Source: Petaurus breviceps papuanus (Eukaryota > Chordata > Mammalia > Diprotodontia > Petauridae). Taken from it: DNA of 64,000 bases. The stretch lies in contig JAMXIF010000222.1 of assembly GCA_028583685.1 (NCBI GenBank), positions 868,701-932,700 of the forward strand, given 5' to 3'. Under the pieces are notes generated by a model, which did no database searches, had not been told where the DNA came from, and saw nothing but the letters and a program-made list of their open reading frames with translations. Below, in pieces: positions 11,461 through 21,968 of this stretch (positions within the stretch are counted from its first letter, which is position 1; every line of letters begins with the position of its first letter). The position numbers and the translations under genes are program-made.

Positions 11461-11749
11461 AATGATTGCTGGTGCCCTGCCTTTGACCTGGCTGTGCCAT
11501 GTTCTTGGGGTCCTGCCCTGTGCCATATGGGCTCATGGGATGCCATTTGTATAAGCTTACTCTGTGCAACTCTCTCTTTTGACGGAGGGAAAGGGATCTG
11601 CTTAAGGTCTAGCAGCTATGTATAAAAAGGTCAGTTCAAGTACACAGCTGGGAAATCTGGGAAATCCAATCCGTGCATGCCTTGAAGTGAAGCTTTGCAA
11701 CTTGAGAAATCACTGGACTCAAAACAATTGACAGCAACAATAACAACAG

Positions 11750-12830
11750 AAATGTATAGGTGAAGAACCCAGGTGGCAGAGTAAAGGTAGAACTCACCTG
11801 AGCTCTCCCTAGACAGTTTCTGGAGCAGCAGAGCCCCCAAAATGATGGGGTGAAGTAATTTTCCAGACAAAGAAAACTTAGAAGGTCAGCAGGAAAGAGT
11901 GGGCTAAGAGTGGAGCACAGTCTTGAGTAAACCAGGTCAGCAAAGACCCAGACTCAGCAAACCAGGAGTAGACCTGAATCCACAGCTAGTCAGAGGAGAT
12001 TACAGGGGTCTTTTTGCTAGCAGTGGGGGCAGAACTCCTTTGCTTTTCTCATACTCAGATCTGGATTGAGGTCCTGGGTGGCAGTCCCAGGGTGAGAAGA
12101 AGCAGACCAGAACTGCAACTAGCCGCAGTGGATTGGGGGCCCTGGTCACAGTTCCAGGGCAGAAAAGAATACTTGTGGTCATTCACAGATCAGAGCACAC
12201 AGGCCAGGAGAGCAGTGAACACATCTCTCCTGAGACCATACCACCTTGGAAGAGATTAAAATCTACAGGTCCCTAGAAATATCTCTGAACATAGCTTGGA
12301 TCAGTATGCCCTCCACACTGGAAGCTGAGCCCTACTTTAACAAAGACTTCAAAATCAAGAAATAGGCTGAGGAGATGAGGAAACAATAGAAAAATTTCTG
12401 ACCATTGAAAGTTACTATAGTTACAAGAAAGACCTAAATGTACACTCAGAAGAAGATGACATAAATCACAGCTCTTGTATCCAAAACCTCCAAGAAAAAT
12501 ATGAATTGGTCTCAGCCTATGGAAGAGTTCAAAAAGGATTTTGAAAATCAAGTAAGAGAGATAGAGGAAAAATGGGAAGAGAAATGAGATAAAATAATGA
12601 AATAAGAAAATAATGAAAAAATAGTCAACAGCTTGGTAGAGAAATTAAAAAAAATGCTGAAGAAAATAACACCTTAAAAAATAGAGTAGACCAAATGTCA
12701 AAAAAGGTACAAAAAGCCAACGAAGAGAAGAATGTCTTAACAATCAGAATCGGCCAAATGGAAAAAGAGGAATGCAGATTCACTGAAGAAAACAACGAAA
12801 ACAACAACAAACTCCTTAAGAAGCAGAACT
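11750..12830 (+). mobile_element. second HAL1-like element, 5' UTR and first part of ORF1
   Basis: The 5' UTR begins near AGGTGGCAGAGTAAAGGTAG and follows the marsupial HAL1 order (AAATGATGGGGTGAAG, ATACTCAGATCTGGATTG, CAGTTCCAGGGCAGAAAAG, ATACCACCTTGGAAGAG). ORF1 sequence starts near 12340. The element resumes after an inserted SINE at 12831-13104. Confidence 0.8.
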
Positions 12831-12966
12831 GGGGGGCAGGGGTGGTGCTGGCTCTGGAGTCGGGAGGACCTGAGTTCAAATCCGGCCTCAGACACAACAC
12901 AAAACTAGTCATGTGACCTTGGGCAAATCACTTAACCCCAACTGCTCTACCTTCCCTCCTCCGAAA

Positions 12967-13104
12967 ATGAAGAAGAAGAAGAAGAAGAAGAAGAAGAAGA
13001 AGAAGAAGAAGAAGANNNNNNNNNNGAAGAAGAAGAAGAAGAAGAAGAAGAAGAAGAAGAAGAAGAAGAAGAAGAAGAAGAAGAAGAAGAAGAAGAAGAA
13101 GAAA
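12967..13104. repeat. GAA trinucleotide repeat with assembly gap
   Basis: Nearly pure GAA repeat, at least 125 bp of known sequence, interrupted by ten N. It is the tail of the SINE just upstream. The true length is unknown because of the gap. Lysine-rich or poly-phenylalanine frames here are artefacts. Confidence 0.97.
13016..13025. other. assembly gap (10 N)
   Basis: Ten consecutive N sit inside the GAA repeat, probably marking an unresolved or arbitrarily sized gap. Confidence 0.99.
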
Positions 13105-15385
13105 GAAGCCAAATGGAAAAAGGTATAAAAGCTCGGTGAAGAAAATAATTCCATAAAAATTAGAATTGAGAAAATGAAATTAATAACTTTATGAGAGATC
13201 AAGAAACAATAAAACTAAACCAAAAGAATGAAAAAAATATAGAAGACAAAGTGGAATATCTTATTGGAAAAATGACTGACCTGGAAAATAGATGTGGGAG
13301 AGAAAGATTTAAAATTATTTGACTACCTGAAAGCCATGATCAAAGAAAGAGCCTAGACATTGTCTTTCAAGAAATTATCAAGTAAAACTGCCCTGATATT
13401 CTAGAGACATAGGATGAAATAGAAATTGAAAGAATCTACCAATCACCTCCTGAAAGAGATGCCAAAATAAAAGCTCCAAGGAATATTATAGTCAAATTCC
13501 AGAGTTCCCAGGTCAAGGAGAAAATATCCCAAGACGCAAGACAAAAACAGTTCAAGTATCATAGTGCCACAGTTAGGATATCAAAAGATTTAGGAGCTTA
13601 TACATTACAGAATCAGAGGGCCTAGAATACAATATTCCAGAGGACAAAAGAGCTAGGATTACAAGCAAGAATTACCTACCTACCTAACAAAACTGATAAA
13701 ATCCTTCAGGGGAAAATGGATATTCAATGTCATAGGGGAGTTTAAAGCATTCTGGATGAAAGACAGAGCTGAATAGAAAATTTGACAAGAAGTATAAGAA
13801 GGTGAACAGGAATGGGAACTCCTAAGAGACGTAATAATGTTAGACTCTTTACATTCCTATATTGGAAGAGGAGGCTTGTAAGATATAAAAACCCAACAAC
13901 TTTTCATTATTAGGACAGTTAGGACTATATATTGACAGAGGGGACCAGAGTGAGTTGAATATGAAGGGATAATGTCTAAAAAAAATTTTAAAAATTAAGG
14001 GATGAGAGAAAAATTACTGGGTGAAAGGGAAAGGGAGAGGTAGACTTAGATAAATTATTTTACATAGAAGAGGCAAGAAAATAAATTTACAGTGGAGAGG
14101 AGAAGGGTGGAGGTTAGGGGGAGTGAGTAAACCTTGCTGTCATCATAATTAGCTCAAAGATGGAACAACATATGCACTCAATTGGTTAAGAAATCTCTCT
14201 TACCCTACAGGAAAGCAGTGGAGGAGGGGTAAGAGTGGGGGTTGTTATGGAAGGGAGGGATGATTGGGGAAGCAAAACACTTTAGAAGAGGGACAGAGTG
14301 AAAGGAGAGAGAGAATAGAAAAAAAATGATGTAGAGTAGAATGGAGGGAAATACAAAATGAACTGTGAAAAAGCTTTTGAAGCATTTTTTGATAAAAGTC
14401 TTATTTCTCAAATATATAGGTAGCTGAGTTGAATTTATAAGAAATAACAGTCATTTCCAGATTGATAAATGATCAAAAGATATGAACAATTTTCAGATGA
14501 AATAATCAAAGCTATCTCTAGTCATGTAATAATACTCTAATTCGCTATAGATTGGAGAAATTCAAATTAAAACAGTTCTGAGGTACTACTCATACCTATT
14601 AGATGGACTAATAGAACAGAAAAGGAAAATGGCAAGTGTTGGAGGGGATGTGGGAGACACTAGTGCACTGCGGGTGGAATTCTGCATGGATTCAGCCATG
14701 TTGTAGAGCAATTTGGAACTCTGCCTAATGGGTTATAAAAACATGCATATAATACCCCCACTAGGCCTGTATCCCGGAAGAGAGAAAAACAAGAAGAAAA
14801 AGGGCCTATATGCATAAAAATATTTATAACTGCTCTCTCTTGGTGGCAAAACTGGAAATTAGGGAATTCGTATCAATTGGGGAATGGTTGAATGAATTGT
14901 TTTATGTGATTATGATGGAATGCTATTTTGCTATAAGAAATGATGAGCAGGATGCTCTCAAAAAAAAAAAAACTTGGAAAGACTTATGTGAGCTGATGCA
15001 AAGTGAAATCTGCTGTGTATGAAGTAACAGCAATAGTGTGAGATGACCAGCTGTGAATGACTTAGCTATTCTGAGCAATACAATGATCTAACACAACTCT
15101 GAAGGACTTATGAAAAATATCTATTTCCATGGTACATGGTACATGAGTACAGACTGAAACTTACTTCAAAAAAAACTTTCTTAATTTTTCTTCAGGGTTT
15201 TGTTTTGGTCTATGTTTTCTTTCACAACATGGCCTATCATGTATAGCTATATTGAATTACTTTCCGTCTTAATGAAGGGGTGGAGGGAGCGAGAGAATTG
15301 GGAATTCAAAGTTTTAAAAATAAATGTTAAAAATTTTTTTACATGTAACTGGGGAAAATTAGATACTAAATTAATTAAAAAATTG
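13105..15385 (+). mobile_element. second HAL1-like element, rest of ORF1, spacer and 3' UTR
   Basis: After ORF1 comes the purine-rich spacer (AGAGGGGACCAGAGTGAGTT at about 13936). Then the L1-type 3' region reads AAATGGCAAGTGTTGGAGGG (about 14629), GAGCAATTTGGAACTCTGCC (about 14706), TATCAATTGGGGAATGGTTG (about 14872) and GCTATAAGAAATGATGAGCA (about 14930). It ends near TTTTTACATGTAACTGGGG (about 15340). No reverse transcriptase lies between ORF1 and the 3' part, which is the defining layout of HAL1. Confidence 0.8.
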
Positions 15386-15470
15386 TATACACATGTATAT
15401 ATGTGTGTATGTATATATATATCTGTGTCTGTATGTATGTGTATATATATATATATATATATAAAATCTT
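15386..15470. repeat. TA/TG microsatellite
   Basis: TATATGTGTGTATG and (TA)n units immediately follow the 3' end of the HAL1-like element. Confidence 0.9.
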
Positions 15471-15839
15471 TACATATATCATCTTTCTGACTGTTAGTCT
15501 AGCATTTATCTTGCCCATTATACTGTCTTTCCAACTACTCAGCTGCACAGAAACACTCCCACTGTATTCCTTACCTCACTGAAGTCCTGTTCTCCCTCTC
15601 TCTCTGGATGTCTTCTCCTCTTTCTACTCCCCCTTTTTCTTACCTCTGTCCCAGGAATAGCTACCCCAAGGATCTTTCCTCCTGAATTGTGACTCTCTTC
15701 CCTGGACCACCCTTCTAGGAAGGCCCCTCCCCACACTTTGCCTCCTTTCACATCGGAATCCTCTGAATTCCTCTTCCTTCTCCTGGCCTGGCACCCTGCA
15801 CACGGGAGATTCCCCTTTTTTCCCCAATCCCTTTCCCTG
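15471..15839. other. pyrimidine-rich unique sequence
   Basis: This stretch is C/T-rich with no recognised gene. It may be the diverged upstream part of the L2 copy that follows. Confidence 0.35.
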
Positions 15840-15992
15840 ATTTCTAGCTCTCCTTTCTTTACGTGTTAGCTTTTCCTACTAGAATGTGAGCTCCTGAGAG
15901 TAGGGACTGTCTTACTTGCTGGTATCTGTATGCATTCCCAGCACTTAAACGCAGTGCCTAGTCCTCAGTAAGCACTAAGTAAGTATTCGATT
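15840..15992 (+). repeat. L2 LINE 3' end
   Basis: GAATGTGAGCTCCTGAGAGT, then CCCAGCACTTAAACGCAGTG and AGTAAGCACTAAGTAAGTAT follow the L2 3' UTR order. Confidence 0.75.
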
Positions 15993-16219
15993 ATCCTGAC
16001 ATTTCTCTGTCTTCCTGTCTTCAAGTCCTACCACTTCGAAAGTAACTCGTTGTCTAGAAATGATCAATTTTTCAAGGAGATCAAGATTTGAAATAGTTTT
16101 TGAACAGAATGAGTTGCAGTGGGTCTCTTCCCTCTGGACCACCTCCCCTCCCCAGGTCTTCAGGCCAAGTCTGGGATGATCACTTGTCAGGAATGTTGTA
16201 GAGAATTCTTGGGCAGGTA

Positions 16220-16480
16220 ATAATAATGAGCAATAATAACAATGACAGTAACTAGTATTTATAGAGAGAATCTCCTTTGTGCCAGGCACTGTGTCAGGCA
16301 CTTGTCAGATATTATCTCATTTTATCTTCAAAACAGCCCTGGGAAGTAGGTGTTATTATCTCTACCTCATCACTGAGGAAACTGAGGCACACAGGTTAAA
16401 TGACGTGCTCAAGATCACACAGCTAGTAAGTGTCTGAGCCTGGTTTTGAACCTAGGTCTTCCTGCCTCCGAGTCCACTTC
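16220..16480 (-). repeat. MIR SINE, nearly full length, antisense
   Basis: Reverse complement of MIR in order: 3' part (TATTTATAGAGAGAATCTCC, CCAGGCACTGTGTCAGGCAC), then TGAGGAAACTGAGGCACACA, then CACACAGCTAGTAAGTGTCT. Confidence 0.85.
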
Positions 16481-16699
16481 CAGGGTGCTCCAGGGGCTCT
16501 GCAGACAAGTATACAAGGAGGGCCACTGGGGCACAGCGACTGGAGAGTTATCCAGGAATCAAAACATCACTCTAAGCATCAAAAGCACGGGGCTGCATGT
16601 GCAGACAGTGCCTGGGCTTCACCAGGGTGTACAACATTGGAAACAGGGGATGTTTTCCTTTAGGACATGACTCCAAATCCACTCTCCATGTAAAGGCAT
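16481..16699. other. unique sequence, nothing recognised
   Basis: Short overlapping open frames only; none has supporting features. Confidence 0.35.
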
Positions 16700-16863
16700 C
16701 CCTCATCTCCCCAGTTTCTAGTGCCCTCCCTCATTTCCCAAGCTACCATGTATTCACATCGTATATATTTTGCATGGTTACATGGGTTCACGTCTCCTCA
16801 TTAGAATGTAAGCCCTTTGAGGGAAGGGTGATTCATTTTTGTCTTTCAGTAACTAGCACTTAG
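16700..16863 (+). repeat. L2 LINE 3' end, host of a SINE insertion
   Basis: TTTCTAGTGCCCTCCCTCAT and TTAGAATGTAAGCCCTTTGA match L2. The copy is cut at TAGCACTTAG by the SINE at 16864. Confidence 0.75.
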
Positions 16864-17098
16864 GGCAGGTAGGTGATGGGTCTGGTGTCAGGAAGTCTTG
16901 TCTTTGGGAAATCAAATCTGCCCTTATATACTTATTAGCTGTGTGACCGTGGGCAGTTCACTTAATCCTGTTTGCCTCAGTTTCCTTATCTTTTAAATGA
17001 GCCAGAGAAGGAAATGACAAATCACTTCAGTCTCTTTGCTGAGAAAACCCTGGAGTCACAAAAAATCAGACAAAACTGAAAAACAACTGAACAATAAG
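16864..17098 (+). mobile_element. RTE-tailed SINE
   Basis: The body has GGCAGGTAGGTGATGGGTCT and AGCTGTGTGACCGTGGGCA. The 3' half has GAGCCAGAGAAGGAAATGAC and ends in ACTGAAAAACAACTGAAC. It is flanked by TAGCACTTAG (16854-16863) and TAGCATTTAG (17099-17108), a 10-bp target duplication with one mismatch, so both ends are well defined. Confidence 0.9.
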
Positions 17099-17108
17099 TA
17101 GCATTTAG

Positions 17109-18065
17109 CTCAAATACGGCAATTTTGTGCAGCCTGGTGGACTCTGGCCCCACGCTGTCAAGGCCAGGTCCAGGATGTCTAGGCCTCGGGGTTCTAGGGG
17201 CACAAAGCCTTGAGGGCTACTTGCATATCTCTCTTCTGTGTTGCTGACTCAGGTCCCCATTGGTCATGTCCTTCTCCTCCCCTGCCCAATTTATTATGGG
17301 GATAGTAAGGAGCCTGCCAGCTCCATTTCTTCACAACATGGCTCTTTTTTACAGAGGGATATTTACTTCATGGACAGAGCAAGAACATTCAAACTTTTCC
17401 TCCAATAACCCAGAAGGCATAGTCTGCCTTCTACCACTTCAGTCTGGGACAGGGGGGAGGGTATTAGGCCCAGAATTTAGTTCAGTTCCCTCATAGCATT
17501 GTTCCCCATAAATGCACGTCCCAAACTGGCACCTCTGCCAGGTTTTGTTATGCTGGAATTCTGCATCCTTGCTCTTTGGGGCATCGTTGTTGGAATGTTT
17601 GCAACATTAGGCCTGAATTCCTGGACTCCTAGATCCCCCTGATGGATGATCTCAGCATGGATTGGATGCCAGTCCCTTTACCCAGAAAAGGAAAGAATGT
17701 CTGAAAGGGCCAATGACCCGGGTCTATTTCTCTGAGGCCATCTGGCTATTTTGGGGAGAGTGAAGGCCCCATGGCCCTTCCCATCACAGCATGGTTCTCT
17801 TTGAGTGTGAGAGAAGATGTCACTTCACTTCTGTAGCTATGGATACAGCAACAAAGAACAGTCATGGAAGGTGGTGACTCAGGCCTTTTTGAAGCCATTG
17901 ACAATTCCAGCTATGCAGTCAATGGCACATGGTGGGTCAGCTGGATCCAGCGATCATATGTCCAACCATGGCCCAGGCTTCAGCGTTATCCTGGAGGGGG
18001 CTCTGTACCAGATACAGACCTGGGGGCATTGCCTCCCTTTACAACAGCAAGCACTAAATAAATGT
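17109..18065. other. unique sequence, nothing recognised
   Basis: About 0.95 kb without a recognisable gene or repeat. A short L2-like tail (CAGCAAGCACTAAATAAATG) lies at its end. Confidence 0.4.
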
Positions 18066-18081
18066 TCTCTGTTTGATTATT

Positions 18082-18388
18082 TATTTATTTATTTTAAAAG
18101 CAATCAGGGTTAAGTAACTTGCTCAAGATTACACGGCCAGTTATTTCTGGGTGTGGTGCTGAGTACCTGAGCCCGGATTTGATGCAGGTCATCCCGACAC
18201 TGGAGCCGGTGCTCTTACTCGCTGAGCCACCTGGCCGCCCCTAAGCATTTGGGGTTAAGTAACTTGCTCAAGGTTACACGGCCAGGTGTTTCTGGGTGGG
18301 TGCTAAGTGTCTGAGCCCGGAATTCGATCTCTAGGTCTTCTCAACACTGGAGCCAGTGCTCTTACTCGCTGTGCTACCAGGCCGCCCC
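18082..18388 (-). mobile_element. dimeric SINE inserted as one unit
   Basis: Two SINE units of about 147 bp lie head to tail on the minus strand (18388-18242 and 18241-18095), followed by a TAAA-rich tail. Each starts GGGGCGGCC, carries CGGCTCCAGTGT or CTGGCTCCAGTGT, and ends CAAGTTACTTAACCC. No A-tail separates them. The pair is bounded by one perfect 16-bp duplication, TCTCTGTTTGATTATT (18066-18081 and 18389-18404), with none between the units. Confidence 0.9.
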
Positions 18389-18404
18389 TCTCTGTTTGAT
18401 TATT

Positions 18405-18845
18405 AATTAGCGCTGGGAGAGCAGTAGAGATTCTCTGGTCTAATTCATTCTCTTTCTGTCTCTGTCTCTCTCTTCCGGATTGTGAATCCAAGCCCAATGG
18501 AGGGGAAGGGACTTGACCCCCAAATGCACAGCTAAATGGCCAAGCTTGGATTGGAATCAGGGTTTGAATCTCAAGCCTAGGACTCTTTTTGCTACATGGT
18601 GATGGTTTCTACTCCTCCACTTGGGAGGGCCGAATGGCATGGAAGGGACCTGAAGGGAGGATCTCTGGTAACGCAGAAGTAATGGACGAATTCTAGGGCT
18701 CTCATGCTTGAGACAGAGTCAAGGAAGGCCCTGCCATGGATCAAGGGGCATCTCAGAGAAGGGAATTTTTCCTTTTTAGTTTGCAGTTCCTCATCTGTGA
18801 AAAGTGGGTTCCAGGGGATATATCAGACTAGCTAATGAGCACAAA
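18405..18845. other. old MIR-like and unique sequence
   Basis: A weak antisense MIR pattern may lie at 18480-18600 (GGGACTTGACCCCCAAATGC). Nothing else was recognised. Confidence 0.35.
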
Positions 18846-19086
18846 AGGCAACTGGGTGGTATAGTGGATAGGGCAGTGGGCTTGGACTTAGGAAGACTTG
18901 TCTTCCTGAGTTCAAATCTCTCTTTAGACACTTACTAACTGTGTGACCCTGGGCAAGCCACTTACCTTTGCCTCAGTTTCCTTACCTGTAGAATGAGCTA
19001 GAGAAGGAAATGCAAACCACTCCAGTGTCTCTGCTAAGAAAACCCCAAAATGGGGTCGTGAAGAATCAGACATGACTGAAATGATC
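18846..19086 (+). mobile_element. RTE-tailed SINE
   Basis: Full-length: AACTGGGTGGTATAGTGGAT, TGAGTTCAAATCTCTCTTTA, CTGTGTGACCCTGGGCAAGC, then GAGAAGGAAATGCAAACCAC and CAGACATGACTGAAATGA at the 3' end. Confidence 0.9.
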
Positions 19087-19212
19087 CTGTGAGATCCCTT
19101 CCAGCCCTGGTGAAGCCGCTACTGTCCTGTCTAGCTACTAGGCTTCCCCTGAAAGTCCAAACTACCCTGGATTCACTTCTAGTTCACTTTATGTGATTTT
19201 TCTTCTTGTTTT

Positions 19213-19412
19213 CAGTCATGTCCAACTTTCCATGATCACATCTGGAATTTTCTTAGTTTGCCATTTCCTTCTCCAGCTCATTTTACAGACGAGGAAACTG
19301 AGGCAAAAAGAGTTAACTGACTTGTAAGTCTGGTAAGTGTCTGAGGCTGGATTTGATTGCAGCTCCTCCTGACTCTAGGCCTGGCACTATCCACTGTGCC
19401 CCCTAGCGGGCT
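19213..19412 (-). mobile_element. RTE-tailed SINE, antisense, internally shortened
   Basis: Reverse complement of the SINE: CAGTCATGTCCAACTTTCCA, CCATTTCCTTCTCCAGCTCA, then GTAAGTGTCTGAGGCTGGAT and CACTGTGCCCCCTAG. It is diverged and slightly shortened. Confidence 0.8.
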
Positions 19413-19444
19413 CTCTAGGTACATATTATCTCAGAGAAGAGAAA

Positions 19445-19560
19445 AGCTCAGCGAAGACAGGGATTGCTACCTTTGTGTCTTCTTTACATCCTTACCCTGC
19501 AACGCTTTAGTTTGCAAACAAGAGGTGATTAATTAGTGTTTATTGATCAATTGAATGACT
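19445..19560 (+). repeat. L2 LINE 3' end
   Basis: AAGACAGGGATTGCTACCTT and TTAGTGTTTATTGATCAATT follow the L2 3' end; diverged. Confidence 0.6.
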
Positions 19561-19679
19561 GGACTTTGGAACTCTCTAGCTTTGGTCTTTGACATGGCTT
19601 ATGGTTTGTTCCATTGACTCCTGACCTTTCTCTAACTTTATTGTGGGAGAAAATAAGAAAAACTGGGGAAAATAGTGTT

Positions 19680-19850
19680 GGACTTAAATTTTAAAAATCA
19701 ACATGTGAATGTAGCCTCAGCTGTGCACTTACTACCTGGGGGACCTCAGGGGGATCAGTTTCCCTTTTGTGCCTCAGTGTTATCATGGTACAATGGGGTG
19801 AGAACAGGCTACAGAGGGCCATCTCTCCAAGGTAGGATGAGAGGATGGAA
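19680..19850 (+). repeat. MIR SINE
   Basis: ACTTACTACCTGGGGGACCT and CAGTTTCCCTTTTGTGCCTC, then TCATGGTACAATGGGGTGA match diverged MIR. Confidence 0.55.
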
Positions 19851-19979
19851 TCCCTGAAGGGTTCTTTCGGATCATTTAATCTTCCCCTCCTCCATTTAAC
19901 AGAAAAGGAAATTGACACCCAGATTGGGAAAGCACATTGCTGCCTTTCTAGCTCTAAATCTGGAGAAGGAATGGTATCA

Positions 19980-20210
19980 GAGACAGAAGAATGGACTGAA
20001 CTTCAGGAAGAGGTGAAGTCAAATTCTACTGCCTTTACTAGCCAGGTTTGTGACCTTGGGCAAGTCACATAATCCACCCCACCCAATATCAGCTTCCCCA
20101 TCTATAAAATGAGGACAATGACACCTGTAATTCCTCCCTCACAAGCATGTTGTGATAATGATGATATTGTCATAAGGTGCTTTGCAAACTTGCATTTGAA
20201 ATGTGTGTAA
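19980..20210 (+). repeat. MIR SINE
   Basis: TTGTGACCTTGGGCAAGTCA, TATAAAATGAGGACAATGAC, TTGTGATAATGATGATATTG and GGTGCTTTGCAAACTTGC follow MIR in order. Confidence 0.8.
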
Positions 20211-20514
20211 TATTGTTCTCCTACAATCGGACCCCAGCTGTGGCACGGGTGCTGGCCAGCATCCTGTCTGCTGCACACATGCTCTGATTCATGGTCCAGG
20301 GGGCATATGGCACCACTGTGACCAGGAGGAGGCCCCCAAGTAAATGAGACCTAGTACAGGCTAGGCGACAATGACAGGTTCATAATGATCCAGTCCCTGC
20401 TGAGGAGGGGCCGGCATGGGGTCAGCCAAGGTGAAGGGTTTTGGAGGATGGAACGGTTAGGAATGGCAGACAGCAGATGTGCCACTAGCAATGCTGACTG
20501 CTTTCTTCTGACCT
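20211..20514. other. unique sequence, nothing recognised
   Basis: About 300 bp without repeat or coding signal. Confidence 0.4.
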
Positions 20515-20691
20515 CAGATACTAACCAGCTGTGTGACCCTGGGCAAGTCACTTAACCCTGTTTGCCTCAGTTTCCTCATCTGTAACATGAACTAGAGAAG
20601 GAAATGGCAAATCACTCCAGTATCCCTGCCAAGAAAACCCCCAATGGTGTCATGGAAAGTTGACCATGACTGAAATGACTCAACATCACCA
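20515..20691 (+). mobile_element. RTE-tailed SINE, 5' truncated
   Basis: Begins inside the body at CAGATACTAACCAGCTGTGT, continues with GCCTCAGTTTCCTCATCTGT and GAGAAGGAAATGGCAAATCA, and ends CATGACTGAAATGACTCAAC. Confidence 0.85.
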
Positions 20692-20790
20692 ACTGTGTGC
20701 CAGGCACTATTCTAAATGGTTCTAAGGGCTACAAAGAAAGGCCAAAACACGGTCTTGTCCTCAAGCAGCTCCTTGGCTCACATTATCATT
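20692..20790 (-). repeat. L2 LINE 3' end, antisense fragment
   Basis: TGTGTGCCAGGCACTATTCT and ACAAAGAAAGGCCAAAACAC are the reverse complement of the L2 3' UTR. Confidence 0.7.
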
Positions 20791-21115
20791 CTTCCCCACC
20801 TTCCAACTCTGCTGACTGTGCCTAAGTACAGCCACCTTCAGCCTGGCACTCAAGGCTCTATGACAGGATTCCCACCCCCCATACACTCAGCCCACGTGAC
20901 TCCCCTTTTCACTTACTCTTTCATCAGGAAAACCACACTACATGCTTTTATTCTCCGTCTCTGACAAGCCATGTCTGAACTCTGCACAAATTCCCACCCT
21001 TGGCATTCTCCCCCTCCCTGCCCTCTGCTTGGAGAATCTCTGGCTTCCCTCCAAACTTGGCTCAGGGTCCACTTCCTGCAGGAAGCCCTCCCTGATCGCC
21101 CCGGTTCTTTCTGCT
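20791..21115 (+). repeat. L2 LINE, late coding and 3' part
   Basis: GCATTCTCCCCCTCCCTGCC, CTGGCTTCCCTCCAAACTTG and CAGGAAGCCCTCCCTGAT follow the conserved L2 region upstream of its 3' UTR. The long open frame across it is a chance frame in GC-rich, pyrimidine-rich DNA. Confidence 0.65.
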
Positions 21116-21968
21116 CTCCCCCTGTGAAGGAGAAGCATAGGACCTCACGGAATGAGCAGGGATTCCTGCCCTTCCAGCTGCTCGGGCTCCATGTGTCCCC
21201 TTCAGCCAAGGAGACGGCCGTTCTTCATTCCATTCCAAACGTTCTTAGTTTAAAATCAAGCTTCCTCTCTGCCCACTCCCTCTGGAGCACGACCTTGCTA
21301 AGACAGGCCCATGGGACGGGACGGCGAGTGGCTGTGCTCGTTTGCAGTCCTGATTTCACCGTTTATCTGAAAGAGAATGCTTCAGCTGACTCACCCTCCA
21401 GCTGTGGTCCCAAATTAGGCTCCGCTCAGGAGAGCTGGTGGATTTGGAGCTTGCCTCGCCTGCCTGTCTGCCCTGCCTCGCCTGCCTGTCTGCTCTGCCT
21501 CGCCTGCCCTCTGCACTCCCTCCCCTCCTCCCTCTCTGCCACCTTTCCCTCCATCTCCTCCCTTCACTTCCTCCCTTTCTCTCCCTCTATTGCTTCATCA
21601 ATGAGCATTTTACTGAGCCATATCCGCACACATGTTTTTCATCCCCTCCAGCACACAGGTGCTGAACCATTGAAAGGCTGCCTCGGATCACAGCATCGGA
21701 GCTGGGAAGGAGCTTTGAGCTTAGACTCCAGAACGCCTGGGCAGAGTGGGGCGGGGCGGGGGGAGGACCCTTAGACCAAGGGACTCAGGTGAGCCGGGCT
21801 AACGTTCCAATGGTCCTGGAGAGGCAGGAGCGTGTGGGGGCCGGGCAGTCTGTGCGGTCCTTGGGGGTTTGTGATGTTAACTTATCAACAAAAGCAAGAA
21901 AACAGCGCATTGGTGCAGCCCTTGCAGGTTTGCGAAGCCCTTGGCATAGGCTAGCTTGTCTGACTTGG
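21116..21968. other. GC-rich unique block with GC box and splice-donor-like site
   Basis: C/T-rich tract at 21455-21600, including a duplicated unit of about 22 bp (TGCCTCGCCTGCCTGTCTGC). A GC box, GGGGCGGGGC, lies at about 21748, and 30 bp later CAG|GTGAGC (junction at 21788/21789) fits a strong 5' splice site. This could be an unannotated promoter or first exon, but no protein or partner exon supports it. Confidence 0.3.

Larger units (their letters stand above)
12831..13104 (+). mobile_element. tRNA-derived SINE with an expanded GAA tail
   Basis: The SINE body (12831-12966) carries GGTGGTGCTGGCTCTGGAGT, TGAGTTCAAATCCGGCCTCA and CACTTAACCCCAACTG. Its 3' tail is a pure GAA repeat to 13104. 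It lies within HAL1 ORF1, and AAGAAGC-like sequence on both sides suggests a target duplication. Confidence 0.8.
12560..13790 (+). pseudogene. HAL1/L1 ORF1 remnant
   Basis: L1 ORF1p is an RNA-binding protein with a coiled coil, an RRM and a C-terminal domain. Here the plus strand reads IRIGQMEKEE in the coiled-coil part (about 12745), MTDLENRCGRERFKII in the RRM part (about 13270) and RDAKIKAPRNIIVKF near 13455. The C-terminal part reaches CTGAATAGAAAATTTGACA near 13775. Several in-frame stops, frameshifts and the SINE insertion break it, so it is not functional. Confidence 0.75.

Noticed and set aside
12909-13202. Poly-lysine and poly-phenylalanine frames
   Set aside because: Translations of the GAA repeat around the assembly gap.
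20971-21774. 267-codon open frame on the plus strand
   Set aside because: It runs through an L2 fragment and a GC- and pyrimidine-rich tract. The composition (Ser, Pro, Leu rich, with repeated CLAC/LPSA patterns) and lack of any domain make it a chance frame.
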